In this document: positions 9,433 through 18,989 of the stretch, in pieces
Layout: each line of letters begins with the position of its first letter
Position numbering within the stretch: position 1 is the stretch's first letter
NCBI RefSeq assembly: GCF_013337765.1
Contig: NZ_VBSB01000018.1
Span: 52,644-116,643 of the forward strand
Direction of reading: 5' to 3'
Length of the DNA: 64,000 bases
Source of the DNA: Mycolicibacterium sphagni
GTDB taxonomy: Bacteria; Actinomycetota; Actinomycetes; Mycobacteriales; Mycobacteriaceae
Position numbers and translations under genes: made by a program
The notes under the pieces: generated by a model
The model's input: the letters and a program-made list of their open reading frames with translations, nothing else
The model's database searches: none
What the model was told of the DNA's origin: nothing

Positions 9433-10701
9433 TCACCGGGCCTGTCGCAAGCGGACGAGACTCTCCAAATGATCCGCGGCAGCGGCGGCGCTTTGTGAGG
9501 CTGGGGTGATCTTGGCCGCGAGCTCGCGTGCCCTGTCGACGTAGTCCGGCGCGAGGATGGTGCGCAGGTCGGCCACCAACGACTCTTCGGTGGCTGTCGA
9601 GAAACGTCGCGCAGTACCCACCTTCAACCGCTTGACGGCCGCTCCGTACACCGCGTGAACCATGTCCCAATAGAGGATCAGCTGCGGAACTCCGGCCCGC
9701 ATCACGATGGGCGTGGTACTCGAGCCGCCATGGTGGACAATCGCACGACAGGCGGGAAAGACCGTCGCATAGTTCATCGTGCCGACGATCTTGACGTTTT
9801 CCGGGTGAGGCACGTCGCTGAAATCGGATCCGGCCGCGCCGACCAGTGCCCGTTCACCTAATCGCGCACAGGCTGCGCTGATCATCGCGACGGTGTCGGC
9901 CGGAGACTCGACCGGGATGCTGCCGAATCCGAAGAAGATCGGCGGCGTTCCCGCGGCGATCCAGGACGCGATCTCGTCATCGGACTCGGTCGCCAATTCC
10001 AGCGTCAGGGTCCCGACGAAGGGCCGTTGCTTTCGGTAATCCGCCCATTCCGTTGCCAGCCCGGGAAAGCACGCCTCGTCGTAGGCCTGGATCTCCAACG
10101 ATCCACGCTGGGTGATCCGTCGCGGTGCGGATCCCGTCGACTTCGGCAGGCCCAGCTCACGTCGCTGGGTGTCCTCGACCTTCTTCGTCCCCCGCCACGA
10201 CACCCACCAGAACGCCGCCACCGCCGAGCGGCCAAGCCACTTCGGCAGGAAGGACAAGACCTGACTGTTTGGGCGCAGCGGGAAGTAGTGCAAGGTGGCC
10301 AGCGGAATGTCGTAGTACTCAGCCACATTCGCGGCGGCATCCTCGAAATTGATGCCGGTGAAGATGAGGTCGGCATCGTCGGCCAGCGACATCAACGTCG
10401 TGCTCATCTCCTGCCAACCGCGCAGCAAGGGGCCGGCGATTTCGACCCGCGCGTCGATCAGCCGCCGAATCCGCCACGGGTTGCGGAAGAAACAGGTCCA
10501 GAATTCTCGGTGCGCATCCAGAATGCCCTTCGAGTTCGGCCCGAATGCGACTGCCATCGGTCCGGCCGCCTCGGTGAAGCCGACCAGGTCGGGCGGCACC
10601 GCCATCGTCACGTCATGGCCTCGGCGCACCAATTCACGACCAACAGCAAGGCTGGGCTCGATGTCACCGCGACTGCCCCAGGTCGCCAGCACAAACTTCA
10701 T
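9433..10701 (-). CDS. GT1-family glycosyltransferase 1 (GPL/phenolic-glycolipid type)
   Basis: This 422-residue GT-B fold glycosyltransferase is expected to move a sugar from an NDP donor to the lipopeptide or to an earlier sugar. The N-terminus (KFVLATWGSRGDIEP) and the central FFGFGSIPVESPADT are typical of mycobacterial Gtf/Rv1524/Rv2962c-like enzymes. The donor-binding region reads HHGGSSTTPIVMRAGVP instead of the usual HHGGAGTTA, and the following sugar-contact stretch is YWDMVHA, unlike any of the other five copies here. That suggests a different donor or a changed site. ATG start at 10701. Two methyltransferase genes lie upstream on the same strand. The exact donor and acceptor cannot be told from the sequence. 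Confidence 0.9.
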   Translation of the reverse strand: MKFVLATWGSRGDIEPSLAVGRELVRRGHDVTMAVPPDLVGFTEAAGPMAVAFGPNSKGILDAHREFWTCFFRNPWRIRRLIDARVEIAGPLLRGWQEMSTTLMSLADDADLIFTGINFEDAAANVAEYYDIPLATLHYFPLRPNSQVLSFLPKWLGRSAVAAFWWVSWRGTKKVEDTQRRELGLPKSTGSAPRRITQRGSLEIQAYDEACFPGLATEWADYRKQRPFVGTLTLELATESDDEIASWIAAGTPPIFFGFGSIPVESPADTVAMISAACARLGERALVGAAGSDFSDVPHPENVKIVGTMNYATVFPACRAIVHHGGSSTTPIVMRAGVPQLILYWDMVHAVYGAAVKRLKVGTARRFSTATEESLVADLRTILAPDYVDRARELAAKITPASQSAAAAADHLESLVRLRQAR

Positions 10702-10772
10702 CGCGGGTATGTGGCCCTTCTCAGTTCCCGATAAACGGAGTGTGATCGCCGAAGCGCGCTGGACCGATTCCT

Positions 10773-11579
10773 TCAGTTACGGGGAGATCCAGCGCTCTCT
10801 TTGAGAAATTCGCCGACGTACCTGGGCGACTTCAGGTTCAGCAGGCGCTTGCGGTCGGCCTTGAGGTCCGCGTACGTGAGCGCCTCCACCTGCTGCACCG
10901 TGTAGGGCAGTGTCGATTCAGGCTTTCCCTTACGAACGAACCCGAGACCCTGGTCGCATTTGAACACGCCTACCACGAGGTCAGGACGGGTGCTACGCAG
11001 ATGGACGATCGCTTTCCAGACGTCGCCATTCCAGATCCCGATCGCCAAGGGTTTTCCTTTTTGCGATTCCATATGGGCTTCCCACGACTCCGCGCGACGG
11101 CCGGCGAGTTCGAAGGGAGGGTTGCAGTCATGCAGGAAGATGACGCCGTCGTCGCGCAGATAGCGGAGCGTCTTCTCGACATCGCGCACCACCTGCTCGT
11201 AGGTGTGCAACCCGTCGATGAGAGCGACGTCGATCGGGTGTCTGACGAGAAAATCCGCCTGTTCTTCGAAGAAGGCGTCGCTGGTGGTCTCGAAGTAATG
11301 AGTCTCGCGACCGCCGGCGTCAGCGAGTTCCCGCGTGCGCGCAGTGAGATTGAACTTCGGGTCGACGGCGAGCTTCACGTCGGCGCTGATCCGCTGGAAC
11401 GCCTGTCCGCGCGAAACCCCGATCTCCAGATACACAGGCTTCGGCCGGCTTGCAAGGGCGCGTTGGACGGCCCGGATCCGATTCATGCCCGGCAGCGCAT
11501 CCACAACCCGCACCAGTCCAGCGTTAATGCCCACGCAACGGTCCTCTCCACTCTTCAGGGCTTCTGACCAGGGCCACAC
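10773..11579 (-). CDS. Class I SAM-dependent methyltransferase (Methyltransf_24-like)
   Basis: This 268-residue protein has a Rossmann-type SAM site, VYLEIGVSRGQAF at about residues 50-62, an acidic strand-2 end (LAVDPKF) and a later DVALIDGLHTYEQV, the metal/acid region of Methyltransf_24 enzymes that O-methylate sugars or small molecules. It starts at GTG 11579 and ends 71 bases before glycosyltransferase 1, with the second methyltransferase 60 bases upstream, so the three probably form one unit. The likely role is O-methylation of a deoxyhexose on the glycolipopeptide (inference from context). The target position is not readable. Confidence 0.75.
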   Translation of the reverse strand: MWPWSEALKSGEDRCVGINAGLVRVVDALPGMNRIRAVQRALASRPKPVYLEIGVSRGQAFQRISADVKLAVDPKFNLTARTRELADAGGRETHYFETTSDAFFEEQADFLVRHPIDVALIDGLHTYEQVVRDVEKTLRYLRDDGVIFLHDCNPPFELAGRRAESWEAHMESQKGKPLAIGIWNGDVWKAIVHLRSTRPDLVVGVFKCDQGLGFVRKGKPESTLPYTVQQVEALTYADLKADRKRLLNLKSPRYVGEFLKESAGSPRN

Positions 11580-11639
11580 GATAATGGTCGCTGACTGTCA
11601 TGTCCTTCACTTGCGAAAAATTGACGCGCACGTTCCGGT

Positions 11640-12749
11640 TCAGCCGGATCGGTGGCTCCGGGCCAGCTCACCGAGCCCGGTCAGCTCCAGGCTCACCGAC
11701 TTTCGCTGTCCGGCCGCACCGAGCATGAATGCGATGTCACCGATCGGTGCGCCGAGCCAGAATCGCCAGAACCGCTTGTCCCACACGGCCCACGTGTAGC
11801 TCCCGCCGCCGACGGTCCAATAGATCGCGATAGCGACGAGGTAGTACATCAGGCGCTTCCAGCGCGAGGTGACCATCTCGACGTTCATTTCCCAGATCTC
11901 GAGACCCCAGGCCCGGTAGCGCCATTCGAGACCGTAGCGACGCTGGAACTCATAGAACGCACGCATTTCGCCGTTTGTGACCAGGTATTCGTCGAAGACC
12001 AGAATCGACCCCTCGACGAAGTGCTCCTTGCAGGTCTCCAGCGCATGCAGGCAGCTCTCATAGGTATCCAAATCCATATGGAAAAGCCTGATCGGGGCCG
12101 CGGGCCGCGCCGCCAGGAAGGGCGCCAAGGTGTCGTACGTGCTGCCCTTGACGAATTCCACCGCGCGGCCGAGCGGAGCTGGCACCCCGTCGACGAGATG
12201 GACACCGGTGCCCTCCATGAGTCGCTGCGCGAGCGGCTCCGATAGCGAGAAGGTCCCACTCTTGACCACCGTTTGGTCGTCTACTTGCCAGTCTTCGACG
12301 AGACCTTCGAACGTGTCGAAGCCATAGACGGTTCGCCGTGAGGCATCCGCTGTGAGCCGCGTCGACCACCCGATCCAGACCCCCAGATCGAGTAGGAGTT
12401 CATCGGAATTCTGTCCGGACGGTAGCGCCAGCTCCGACGCTTCCCGCAGAAGTGGGTGGTCAGGAATCTTGCACTGGCGCAGATCGGCAAGCGTGTGATC
12501 GATGAAAGCCCGGTATTCGTCTTCATACATCCGGATATCCCGGGCATACAGATTCGGGATGAAGCGGTCGCGACCCCGATAGATCAGACGGCCACAGAGC
12601 AGCAGAACCAGAACTACCCCGATCACGACCAGGAGAACGGGCACGTAGTAGCAAGCCACTGCCACGACGATCACGATGCCGATGAAAATCGCCCTCGATA
12701 GTCGATGAAGGGTCGTTCGATCCACCATCGGCACTTCAGTCATGGTCAT
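11640..12749 (-). CDS. Membrane-anchored TylF/MycF-like O-methyltransferase
   Basis: The chosen ATG at 12749 has AGGGAG about 7 bases upstream; a longer frame reaches 12785. The 369-residue product begins with two closely spaced hydrophobic segments (about residues 20-55, rich in V, I and L), then a TylF-like domain: LLLDLGVWIGWSTRL, VYGFDTFEGL and HMDLDTYES. DTFEGL and the later D-x-D-x-Y acidic site are typical of sugar O-methyltransferases of macrolide pathways. The C-terminus has further hydrophobic stretches (LMYYLVAIAIYW and others). TylF enzymes are soluble, so membrane attachment is unusual and suggests methylation of a membrane-bound lipid-linked sugar. Confidence 0.7.
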   Translation of the reverse strand: MTMTEVPMVDRTTLHRLSRAIFIGIVIVVAVACYYVPVLLVVIGVVLVLLLCGRLIYRGRDRFIPNLYARDIRMYEDEYRAFIDHTLADLRQCKIPDHPLLREASELALPSGQNSDELLLDLGVWIGWSTRLTADASRRTVYGFDTFEGLVEDWQVDDQTVVKSGTFSLSEPLAQRLMEGTGVHLVDGVPAPLGRAVEFVKGSTYDTLAPFLAARPAAPIRLFHMDLDTYESCLHALETCKEHFVEGSILVFDEYLVTNGEMRAFYEFQRRYGLEWRYRAWGLEIWEMNVEMVTSRWKRLMYYLVAIAIYWTVGGGSYTWAVWDKRFWRFWLGAPIGDIAFMLGAAGQRKSVSLELTGLGELARSHRSG

Positions 12750-12863
12750 AGGTTCTCTCCCTTCGGAGACCCCGGCCCGCCGCATGGGCGAAGTTCGATG
12801 CGTACCACGCGGCTCAACGCAACATCCTCGACGACAGGGCTACGTGCGTTGCCCGTGACGCCA

Positions 12864-13049
12864 TCACCGCGCTACCGCCAGGCCACCACACACGGGATCA
12901 AGATGCCCTGCGAACTCGATGGGCGAGGCATCGGCGCAGACCGCCTCGTCGAGGCGGATGCGTTTGCCGGCACGATCCGAGAACTCCAAAACGACCCGGG
13001 CTGGCGCCTGAGTCATGTTGGCGCGCAACGCCTCACCGTACTTGTTCAC
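12864..13049 (-). CDS. Possible small protein of unknown function (61 aa)
   Basis: This is a GTG-started frame of 61 codons with GGAAG 8 bases before the start and strongly GC-rich third positions like its neighbours. The residues look like a mixed, charged soluble protein (VVLEFSDRAGKRIRLDEAV). I do not recognise a family. It lies about 115 bases upstream of the membrane methyltransferase on the same strand. It could be a real small gene, the remnant of a larger one, or chance. Confidence 0.35.
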   Translation of the reverse strand: MNKYGEALRANMTQAPARVVLEFSDRAGKRIRLDEAVCADASPIEFAGHLDPVCGGLAVAR

Positions 13050-13301
13050 TTACTCTACTTCCGATTGGGGTGCTAGATGTGCGTCGAGGACGACGCGCGA
13101 AACGCCGTCAATGCGTCACCCTGGCACCAGCACTTGGGGACGACTCCACCTGGCCGGACAGGCGTGCATGCCTGTACTGCACACCTGAGGAATCACCCGC
13201 ACGGGGGTCATGGTGGCATAGACCGATACACCCGGATAGCCGCTTTCGGCAAATTCGGTTCGATGAGTGTGCCACAATGCCTCGACTCCGGAGGATGCGT
13301 C
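13050..13301. promoter_or_regulatory. Divergent intergenic region
   Basis: This gap separates minus-strand methyltransferase genes from the plus-strand acyltransferase pair, so promoters for both directions are expected here or in the adjoining 12750-12863. Near its end is GGAGG (13290-13294), placed 7 bases before the TTG at 13302. The 15-mer ACAATGCCTCGACTC at 13274 also occurs at 19213 upstream of the epimerase. No other structure was seen. Confidence 0.35.
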
Positions 13302-15509
13302 TTGAAGAAGCAGGTGACTGTGCGTCAGACCGACAGCACTAGACCTACGCAAGAAGCGCAGTATCAACGCCCCGTACCGAAGGACTTCAGGCCCGACATC
13401 GAGGGGCTGCGCGGCTTCACGCTACTGGCAATCCTGGGCTTTCACGCCGCTATTCCGGGCGTGGGCGGTGGTTTCGTCGGGCCGGACGTGTTCTTCATCA
13501 TCTCGGGCTTCGTCATCACCGGGCAACTCTGGCACCAGCTGAATAACAGCGGGACCCTGAAACTGCGCAGTTTCTACGGTTCGCGTGCCCGCCGTCTGCT
13601 GCCGGTAGCGGCCACGGTCATTGTCGTCACCTTGATCGCCTCCGCTCTGATATTGCCGCCGCTACAGGCCCGCACCGTCCTCGGGGACGGCATCGCCTGC
13701 GCGCTGTACGTCGGCAACTATTGGTTCGTTGTCCAAGGGGTCGACTACTTCGCCGGCCACGAGCCCTCGCCGTTCGAGCATTACTGGACTCTGGGCGTCG
13801 AAGAGCAGTTCTACATGTTCTGGCCCCTGACGCTCCTCGCAGTGGCATGGGTCGTCCGGCGGGTGCGCCGCCGCAGCGCCACCGGTGCGCCCTTGTCGAA
13901 GCGTCCGTTCATGGCCGTCTTTGGAACGATCGTCGTCTTGTCGTTCATGTCGTCGTTCGTCGAGACCTATGTGATGCAACCAGTGGCATACTTCTCGACT
14001 CACACCCGAGCCTGGGACTTGGCCATCGGCGGCATGCTCGCATTAACCGCCGACCGATGGCGCCGTCTGCCCCCAAAGGCCGCCTGGATCATCGGATCTG
14101 GCGGGCTGGCACTTCTTCTGTTGGTCTGCAATCAATTCCATGCGACCATCCCGTACCCGGGTTCTGCCGCGCTGTTGCCGATGATCGCCACCGTGATGGT
14201 GATCGGCGCTGGATGCGCTTTGCCCACAAAGGGAGCCGGTCGAGTTCTGGGTTGGGCGCCGATGCGCACCGTCGGCCGGTTGTCCTACTCGTGGTACCTG
14301 TGGCACTGGCCGATTCTGGTGCTGGTGCCGATAGTGTTGGGCCACCCGCTCGGGCTGGCCGGCAGAGTGGCGCTGGTCATCATTTCCGGCCTTCTCGGGG
14401 TCCTCACCTTCCGGTATATCGAGACCCCGTTGCGCTACGCGGGTCGCCTGCAACGCTCCCCCAAGCTCAGCCTTGCAGTCGGCGGCACCTTCACCGCATT
14501 GGCGGCGTGTGTGGGTCTGGTGCTGTTGACGGTGGTGCAGCCCCCGATCGGACGCGGCAGCCCGGCGGCGCCACTGACGATCACCATCGCACCAGTGCCT
14601 CCGGGATCCTCTATTGCCGCCTACGATGCCGCCATCCAACAGGGGTTCGCGCAGACTCAGGCCGCGGTCGTCAAATCGGCCAACCTCCAAGTCGTCCCGT
14701 CGAATCTCGATCCCTCACTTGCCGGCGTGGCGACCGAATTACAGAAGGAGATCTATTTCGGCGGCTGCCTACGCAATCCTCTCGAACAGGGGCACGCGGA
14801 GTGCGCGACGGGCAATCTCAACTCGTCGACGACGGTGGCCGTGGTCGGCGATTCGAATGCCGCGATGTTTTTCCCGGGGTTCCAGCAGGCCGTCGACCAG
14901 CGGCACTGGCGAATGCTGATGTTGGCCAAGGGCAACTGCCCGATGATCGACTTGCCGAACGACGGACTGCTCGGGCGTCTGGCTGAATATGCCCAGCACT
15001 GCCAGGAGTGGCGCGGTCAGATCCTCGCCCGGTTGCTCGCCGCACCCCCTCAGCTGGTGGTGGTGAGCATGTGGCGAGGGTTTGGTACCGGCGAAGCATT
15101 GACGGGTTTCCATGCATACGACTCGGTGTGGCTGGACAGGTTGAGCCGCCTCGTGCAACAGCTGCGCAAGGCGGGTTCCAAAGTGCTTGTGCTCGGGCCT
15201 ATCCCGAGTGCGGGCAAGGTCGCTGTACCGACGTGTGTATCAGGTCACCTCGATGACGTTTCCACGTGCGGGCTGTCAAAGTCCAAGGCGTTCAATCCGT
15301 CTGGTATGGCCGCAGAGGCCGCCGCCACCGAGGCCGCCGGCGGCTACTACGCCGATCTCACCGACCTGTTCTGCACCACCGAGCGCTGCCCCGCAATCAT
15401 CGGCAACAACTTGGCCTATCTCGACAAGACACACATGACATTGGCTTATTCCCGGACGTTGGGACCGGTCATGGGGGCGCTGGCAGACCGCGCGCTCGCT
15501 CAGCGGTGA
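13302..15509 (+). CDS. Acyltransferase-3 / SGNH fused membrane O-acyltransferase (copy 1)
   Basis: This OafA-type protein is expected to move an acyl group (often acetyl) across the membrane onto a sugar hydroxyl. The AT3 domain (about residues 25-390) starts FRPDIEGLRG, has VGPDVFFIISGFVIT and about ten membrane helices, and carries SYSWYLWHWP. The C-terminal SGNH domain has GDSNAAMF and a final DKTHMT, giving Ser plus the Asp/His pair. The start is uncertain: TTG 13302 has GGAGG 7 bases before it, GTG 13320 matches the start of the next paralogue, and the frame is open to 13077. It is followed after 3 bases by copy 2, so the two are co-transcribed. Confidence 0.9.
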   Translation: MKKQVTVRQTDSTRPTQEAQYQRPVPKDFRPDIEGLRGFTLLAILGFHAAIPGVGGGFVGPDVFFIISGFVITGQLWHQLNNSGTLKLRSFYGSRARRLLPVAATVIVVTLIASALILPPLQARTVLGDGIACALYVGNYWFVVQGVDYFAGHEPSPFEHYWTLGVEEQFYMFWPLTLLAVAWVVRRVRRRSATGAPLSKRPFMAVFGTIVVLSFMSSFVETYVMQPVAYFSTHTRAWDLAIGGMLALTADRWRRLPPKAAWIIGSGGLALLLLVCNQFHATIPYPGSAALLPMIATVMVIGAGCALPTKGAGRVLGWAPMRTVGRLSYSWYLWHWPILVLVPIVLGHPLGLAGRVALVIISGLLGVLTFRYIETPLRYAGRLQRSPKLSLAVGGTFTALAACVGLVLLTVVQPPIGRGSPAAPLTITIAPVPPGSSIAAYDAAIQQGFAQTQAAVVKSANLQVVPSNLDPSLAGVATELQKEIYFGGCLRNPLEQGHAECATGNLNSSTTVAVVGDSNAAMFFPGFQQAVDQRHWRMLMLAKGNCPMIDLPNDGLLGRLAEYAQHCQEWRGQILARLLAAPPQLVVVSMWRGFGTGEALTGFHAYDSVWLDRLSRLVQQLRKAGSKVLVLGPIPSAGKVAVPTCVSGHLDDVSTCGLSKSKAFNPSGMAAEAAATEAAGGYYADLTDLFCTTERCPAIIGNNLAYLDKTHMTLAYSRTLGPVMGALADRALAQR

Positions 15510-15512
15510 CCC

Positions 15513-17693
15513 GTGCGCCCAGCCGACAGCATCAGTCCCACTGAAGGACTGCCGGACCCGCGGACGCCTCCGACGAAGTTTCGCCCCGACATCGAAGGTC
15601 TGCGCGCTGTCGCCGTGTTGGCCGTCGTGCTCTTTCACGCCCACGTCCCCGGCTTGGACGGTGGATTCGTCGGCGTCGACGTGTTTTTCGTCATCTCTGG
15701 GTACTTGATCACCGGATTGCTTTGGCGTGAAGCACATTCCACGGGCACAGTGCGTCTCCGCAGCTTCTACGGTGCGCGGGCCCGACGACTGCTCCCAGCC
15801 TCGGCTCTGGTCGGGATCGTCACGGCGATCGCTGCGGCGGTGTTGCTGCCAGCGCTGAAAGCCCGCAGCGCAATGGGTGACGGTATCGCCAGCGCGCTGT
15901 ACGTCAGCAACTACCGATTCGTTCTACAGGGCGTCGACTACTCCTCCCCATTGGCGGCGCCGTCACCCTTCCTGCACTACTGGTCGTTGGGTGTCGAGGA
16001 GCAGTTCTATCTGACCTGGGCGCCGATCATCCTCGGCACGGCGTGGCTGATCCGTGTGGTGGGCCGGCGCAGCAGAACCGAAGCCACCTCGTCCCGGCGC
16101 CCGTATTTGGTAGTCCTGGCTCTCATCGCGGCCGCATCCTTCGCGCTGTGCCTGGTTGCCTCGTACTGGGCGCCCTTCGTGGGCTTCTTCTCGTTGCCCA
16201 CGCGCGCCTGGCAGCTGGCTATCGGTGGTGTGGTGGCGCTGACCGCCACCCAGTGGCACCGCCTGCCGCCCCGAATCGCGGCGGTCGTCGGGCTCGCCGG
16301 GTTGGCGCTGATCCTGCTGGCCTGCAATCAGTTGAACGAGTCCACCGTATATCCGGGTACTGCCGCACTGCTTCCCACGCTCGGCGCCGCCCTGGTCATC
16401 GGCGCCGGCTGCGCCACACCGACGCGGGGCTGTGGACGCATGCTTGCACTGGCGCCGATGCTCGCCATCGGCCGGATCTCCTACTCGTGGTACCTGTGGC
16501 ATTGGCCGGTGCTGATCTTCGCCCCGCTGCTGGTGGGCCATCCGCTGGGGCTGGCCGGCCGGCTGGCGGCGGTGCTGTTGTCCGCCGTACTGGCCGTACT
16601 CACCCTGCGGTTTGTTGAGAACCCGCTGCGCTTCGCGGCGCCGATACGTAACTCCGCCTGGCGCAGCCTGGGACTCGGCGCGGCGTCGACCGCGGTCGCC
16701 GTCGCCTCGTGCGTGGCATTGCTTGTTGTGGTGCCGGCCCCGGTCGGGCGCGGTACGCCGGCGACGCCTCTGACCCTCACCGCCACGCCGGTGCCCGCAG
16801 GCTCGGGCGTCGATGCCTACAACGCCGCGGTACAAGAGGTCTTCGCCCAGGCGCAAGCGGCCGTCGCAGCCTCGGCCGACCTTCGAGCCGTTCCGTCTAA
16901 CCTGCAACCCCCACTTGCCGACGCGGCTGCCGAACTCAACAAGGTGTATGCCAACGGCTGTCTTCTGAGCGCTTGGCAGATCCAGCAGCCCGACTGCGCG
17001 AGCGGCGACACCGGATCTTCGACGACCGTTACCGTCGTCGGTGACTCGAATGCTGCGATGTGGCAACCGGCGTTCCGTGAGGTCGTCGACCAGCGGCATT
17101 GGCGGCTACAGATGTTCAACAAGGCTGGCTGTCCTTTGCTGGAACTGCCGACCCTCAGCGCCCAGCTCAAACGGGAGTACACCGAGTGCGAGCGGTGGCG
17201 CGGTGAGGTAGCCGCCAAGCTGAAAGCCGAACCTCCCCGGCTGATCGTGTTGACCATGTGGCGGCAGTACGGTCGCGACGGCTACAAGACCGGCTTCTCC
17301 GCATACGACCCGGCATGGCTCGACAGCCTGACCCGCATGGTTCGCCAGTTGCGCGGCACGGGTGCCGAGGTCTTGGTGCTCGGCCCGGCGCCGGACCCGC
17401 AATCGGTGGTACCGGTCTGCCTGTCCGGCCACCTCGATGACGCCGTGGCCTGCGCGCCTCCAAAGTCAGCGGCAGTCAACCAATCCGGCATTGCCGCCGA
17501 GACCGCCGCTACCGAAGCAGGCGGCGGACACTACGCCGACGTCACGGGTCTGTTCTGTACCCGTGATCGGTGCCCCGTCATCGTCGGCAATACCCTGGTC
17601 TTCCTCGACATGACGCACCTGACGGTCGAATACTCCCGGCAGTTGGCACCGGCGATCGGGGCGCTGGTCGATCGGGCGCTCGCCCACTCCTGA
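15513..17693 (+). CDS. Acyltransferase-3 / SGNH fused membrane O-acyltransferase (copy 2)
   Basis: This 726-residue paralogue of the gene just upstream starts at GTG 15513, 3 bases after its stop. Domain order is the same: AT3 (FRPDIEGLRA, VGVDVFFVISGYLITG, SYSWYLWHWPVL) in the first 400 residues, a linker, then SGNH with GDSNAAMW and a closing DMTHLT. Both catalytic sites look intact, so it is probably active and not a decaying duplicate. Different acyl targets or sugars for the two copies would explain keeping both (inference). It ends 21 bases from the convergent glycosyltransferase 2, with no clear terminator hairpin seen. Confidence 0.92.
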   Translation: MRPADSISPTEGLPDPRTPPTKFRPDIEGLRAVAVLAVVLFHAHVPGLDGGFVGVDVFFVISGYLITGLLWREAHSTGTVRLRSFYGARARRLLPASALVGIVTAIAAAVLLPALKARSAMGDGIASALYVSNYRFVLQGVDYSSPLAAPSPFLHYWSLGVEEQFYLTWAPIILGTAWLIRVVGRRSRTEATSSRRPYLVVLALIAAASFALCLVASYWAPFVGFFSLPTRAWQLAIGGVVALTATQWHRLPPRIAAVVGLAGLALILLACNQLNESTVYPGTAALLPTLGAALVIGAGCATPTRGCGRMLALAPMLAIGRISYSWYLWHWPVLIFAPLLVGHPLGLAGRLAAVLLSAVLAVLTLRFVENPLRFAAPIRNSAWRSLGLGAASTAVAVASCVALLVVVPAPVGRGTPATPLTLTATPVPAGSGVDAYNAAVQEVFAQAQAAVAASADLRAVPSNLQPPLADAAAELNKVYANGCLLSAWQIQQPDCASGDTGSSTTVTVVGDSNAAMWQPAFREVVDQRHWRLQMFNKAGCPLLELPTLSAQLKREYTECERWRGEVAAKLKAEPPRLIVLTMWRQYGRDGYKTGFSAYDPAWLDSLTRMVRQLRGTGAEVLVLGPAPDPQSVVPVCLSGHLDDAVACAPPKSAAVNQSGIAAETAATEAGGGHYADVTGLFCTRDRCPVIVGNTLVFLDMTHLTVEYSRQLAPAIGALVDRALAHS

Positions 17694-17714
17694 CCATCAC
17701 CCCATCGGGATCGT

Positions 17715-18989
17715 TCAATCGGTGGCAGGAAGGCGCGAGTGCACTCTTGCGTACCGCTCTACCAAATCGGCGGCCAGCGCAGCACCTTTGGCCGGTTCAG
17801 TCATTCCGGTCGCAAGTTCACGAGCCCGGGCGACAAAGTCCGGACGCAGAATATGGCGCAGGTCTGCAACGAGCGATGTCTCACTAACGCTCGAAAAGCG
17901 GCGAGCGGTACCCACCCCCAACCGCTTGACCGAAGTCCCCCAAAGCCGTTGATTGATGTCGGTGGACAAGATCAGGGTGGGCACACCGGCCCGCAAGCCC
18001 AGTGCCGTGGTCCCCGCGCCGCCGTGGTGAACCACCGCACGGCAGGTGGGAAAAATGGCCGCAAAGTTAAACGCCCCAACCACTTTCACGTGGTCCAACT
18101 CGGGGACATCACTGAAATCGCTTGAGCCGGCGCAGACCAGGGCGCGCTCACCCAATTGTGCGCAAGCGGCGCCGATCATCGCGATCGCGTCGGCGGGAGA
18201 TTCGACCGGCATGCTTCCGAAGCCGAAGAATATCGGCGGCGTCCCCGCGGCAGTCCAAGACGCCACCTCGTCATCGTCATCTGTTGCCAACTCCATCGTC
18301 AGCGCACCGACAAATGGTCGATCCCATCGCCGCCATTCCTCTGCCAACCCGGGGAAGCAAACCTCGTCATAGGCCTGGATCTCCAGGCAGCCGGACTCAC
18401 GGATACGTCGCGCCCAAGGGGACTGGGACTTGGGCAGGCCCAATTCATGTCGCTGCGCATCCTCAAGACTCTTCGACCCGCGCCAAGCCACCCATTGAAG
18501 CGTGAACATTATCCAGCGCCCCAGCCACGCTGGCCGGATCGGCAGGAGCCGACCATTGGCCCGCAGCGGAAACCACTGCAGGGTCGCCAGCGGAATGTCG
18601 TATCGCTCCGCAACGGCGACAGCGACTTCCTCGAAATTCATGGTGGTCAGCACCAGGTCGGCTGAATCAACCATGGCCGCCAGAGTCGGAATCATGTCGC
18701 TTCGGGACTCGCTGAGGGGATCGAGGAATTCCCGGTACATCCGCCCGAGCGAACGAATTCGCCAGGGTGTGCGGAAAAAACTTGTCCAGAAGTCGCGGTA
18801 CCGGCGCAGGATGTCGTTCAGATGCGGGCCGAAGGCGACTGCGGTGAGTCCGACGGATTCGGCGAAGCCAACGAGGTCGGGCGCCACCGCGATGTGCACG
18901 TCGTGCCCTCGGCGTAACAGCTCACGACCCACAGCGGCGCACGGCTCGATTTCGCCGCGGCTTCCCCAATTCACGAGCGCGAACTTCAC
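17715..18989 (-). CDS. GT1-family glycosyltransferase 2
   Basis: This 424-residue member of the same family starts at GTG 18989. It opens KFALVNWGSRGEIEPCAAVG and has FFGFGSMPVESPADAI and HHGGAGTTALGLRAGVP followed by STDINQ. The GAGTT and STDxxQ signature is shared with glycosyltransferases 3 and 4, so these three form a subgroup and may use related donors. It is transcribed away from the epimerase gene, with a shared 359-base intergenic region. Donor and acceptor are unknown; a 6-deoxyhexose is plausible given the neighbouring rhamnose-type epimerase. Confidence 0.9.
   Translation of the reverse strand: MKFALVNWGSRGEIEPCAAVGRELLRRGHDVHIAVAPDLVGFAESVGLTAVAFGPHLNDILRRYRDFWTSFFRTPWRIRSLGRMYREFLDPLSESRSDMIPTLAAMVDSADLVLTTMNFEEVAVAVAERYDIPLATLQWFPLRANGRLLPIRPAWLGRWIMFTLQWVAWRGSKSLEDAQRHELGLPKSQSPWARRIRESGCLEIQAYDEVCFPGLAEEWRRWDRPFVGALTMELATDDDDEVASWTAAGTPPIFFGFGSMPVESPADAIAMIGAACAQLGERALVCAGSSDFSDVPELDHVKVVGAFNFAAIFPTCRAVVHHGGAGTTALGLRAGVPTLILSTDINQRLWGTSVKRLGVGTARRFSSVSETSLVADLRHILRPDFVARARELATGMTEPAKGAALAADLVERYARVHSRLPATD

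Noticed and set aside
17694..17714. Possible terminator between convergent genes
   Set aside because: The gap is 21 bases and I could not form a clear GC hairpin with a T-run; other convergent gaps also lacked one.
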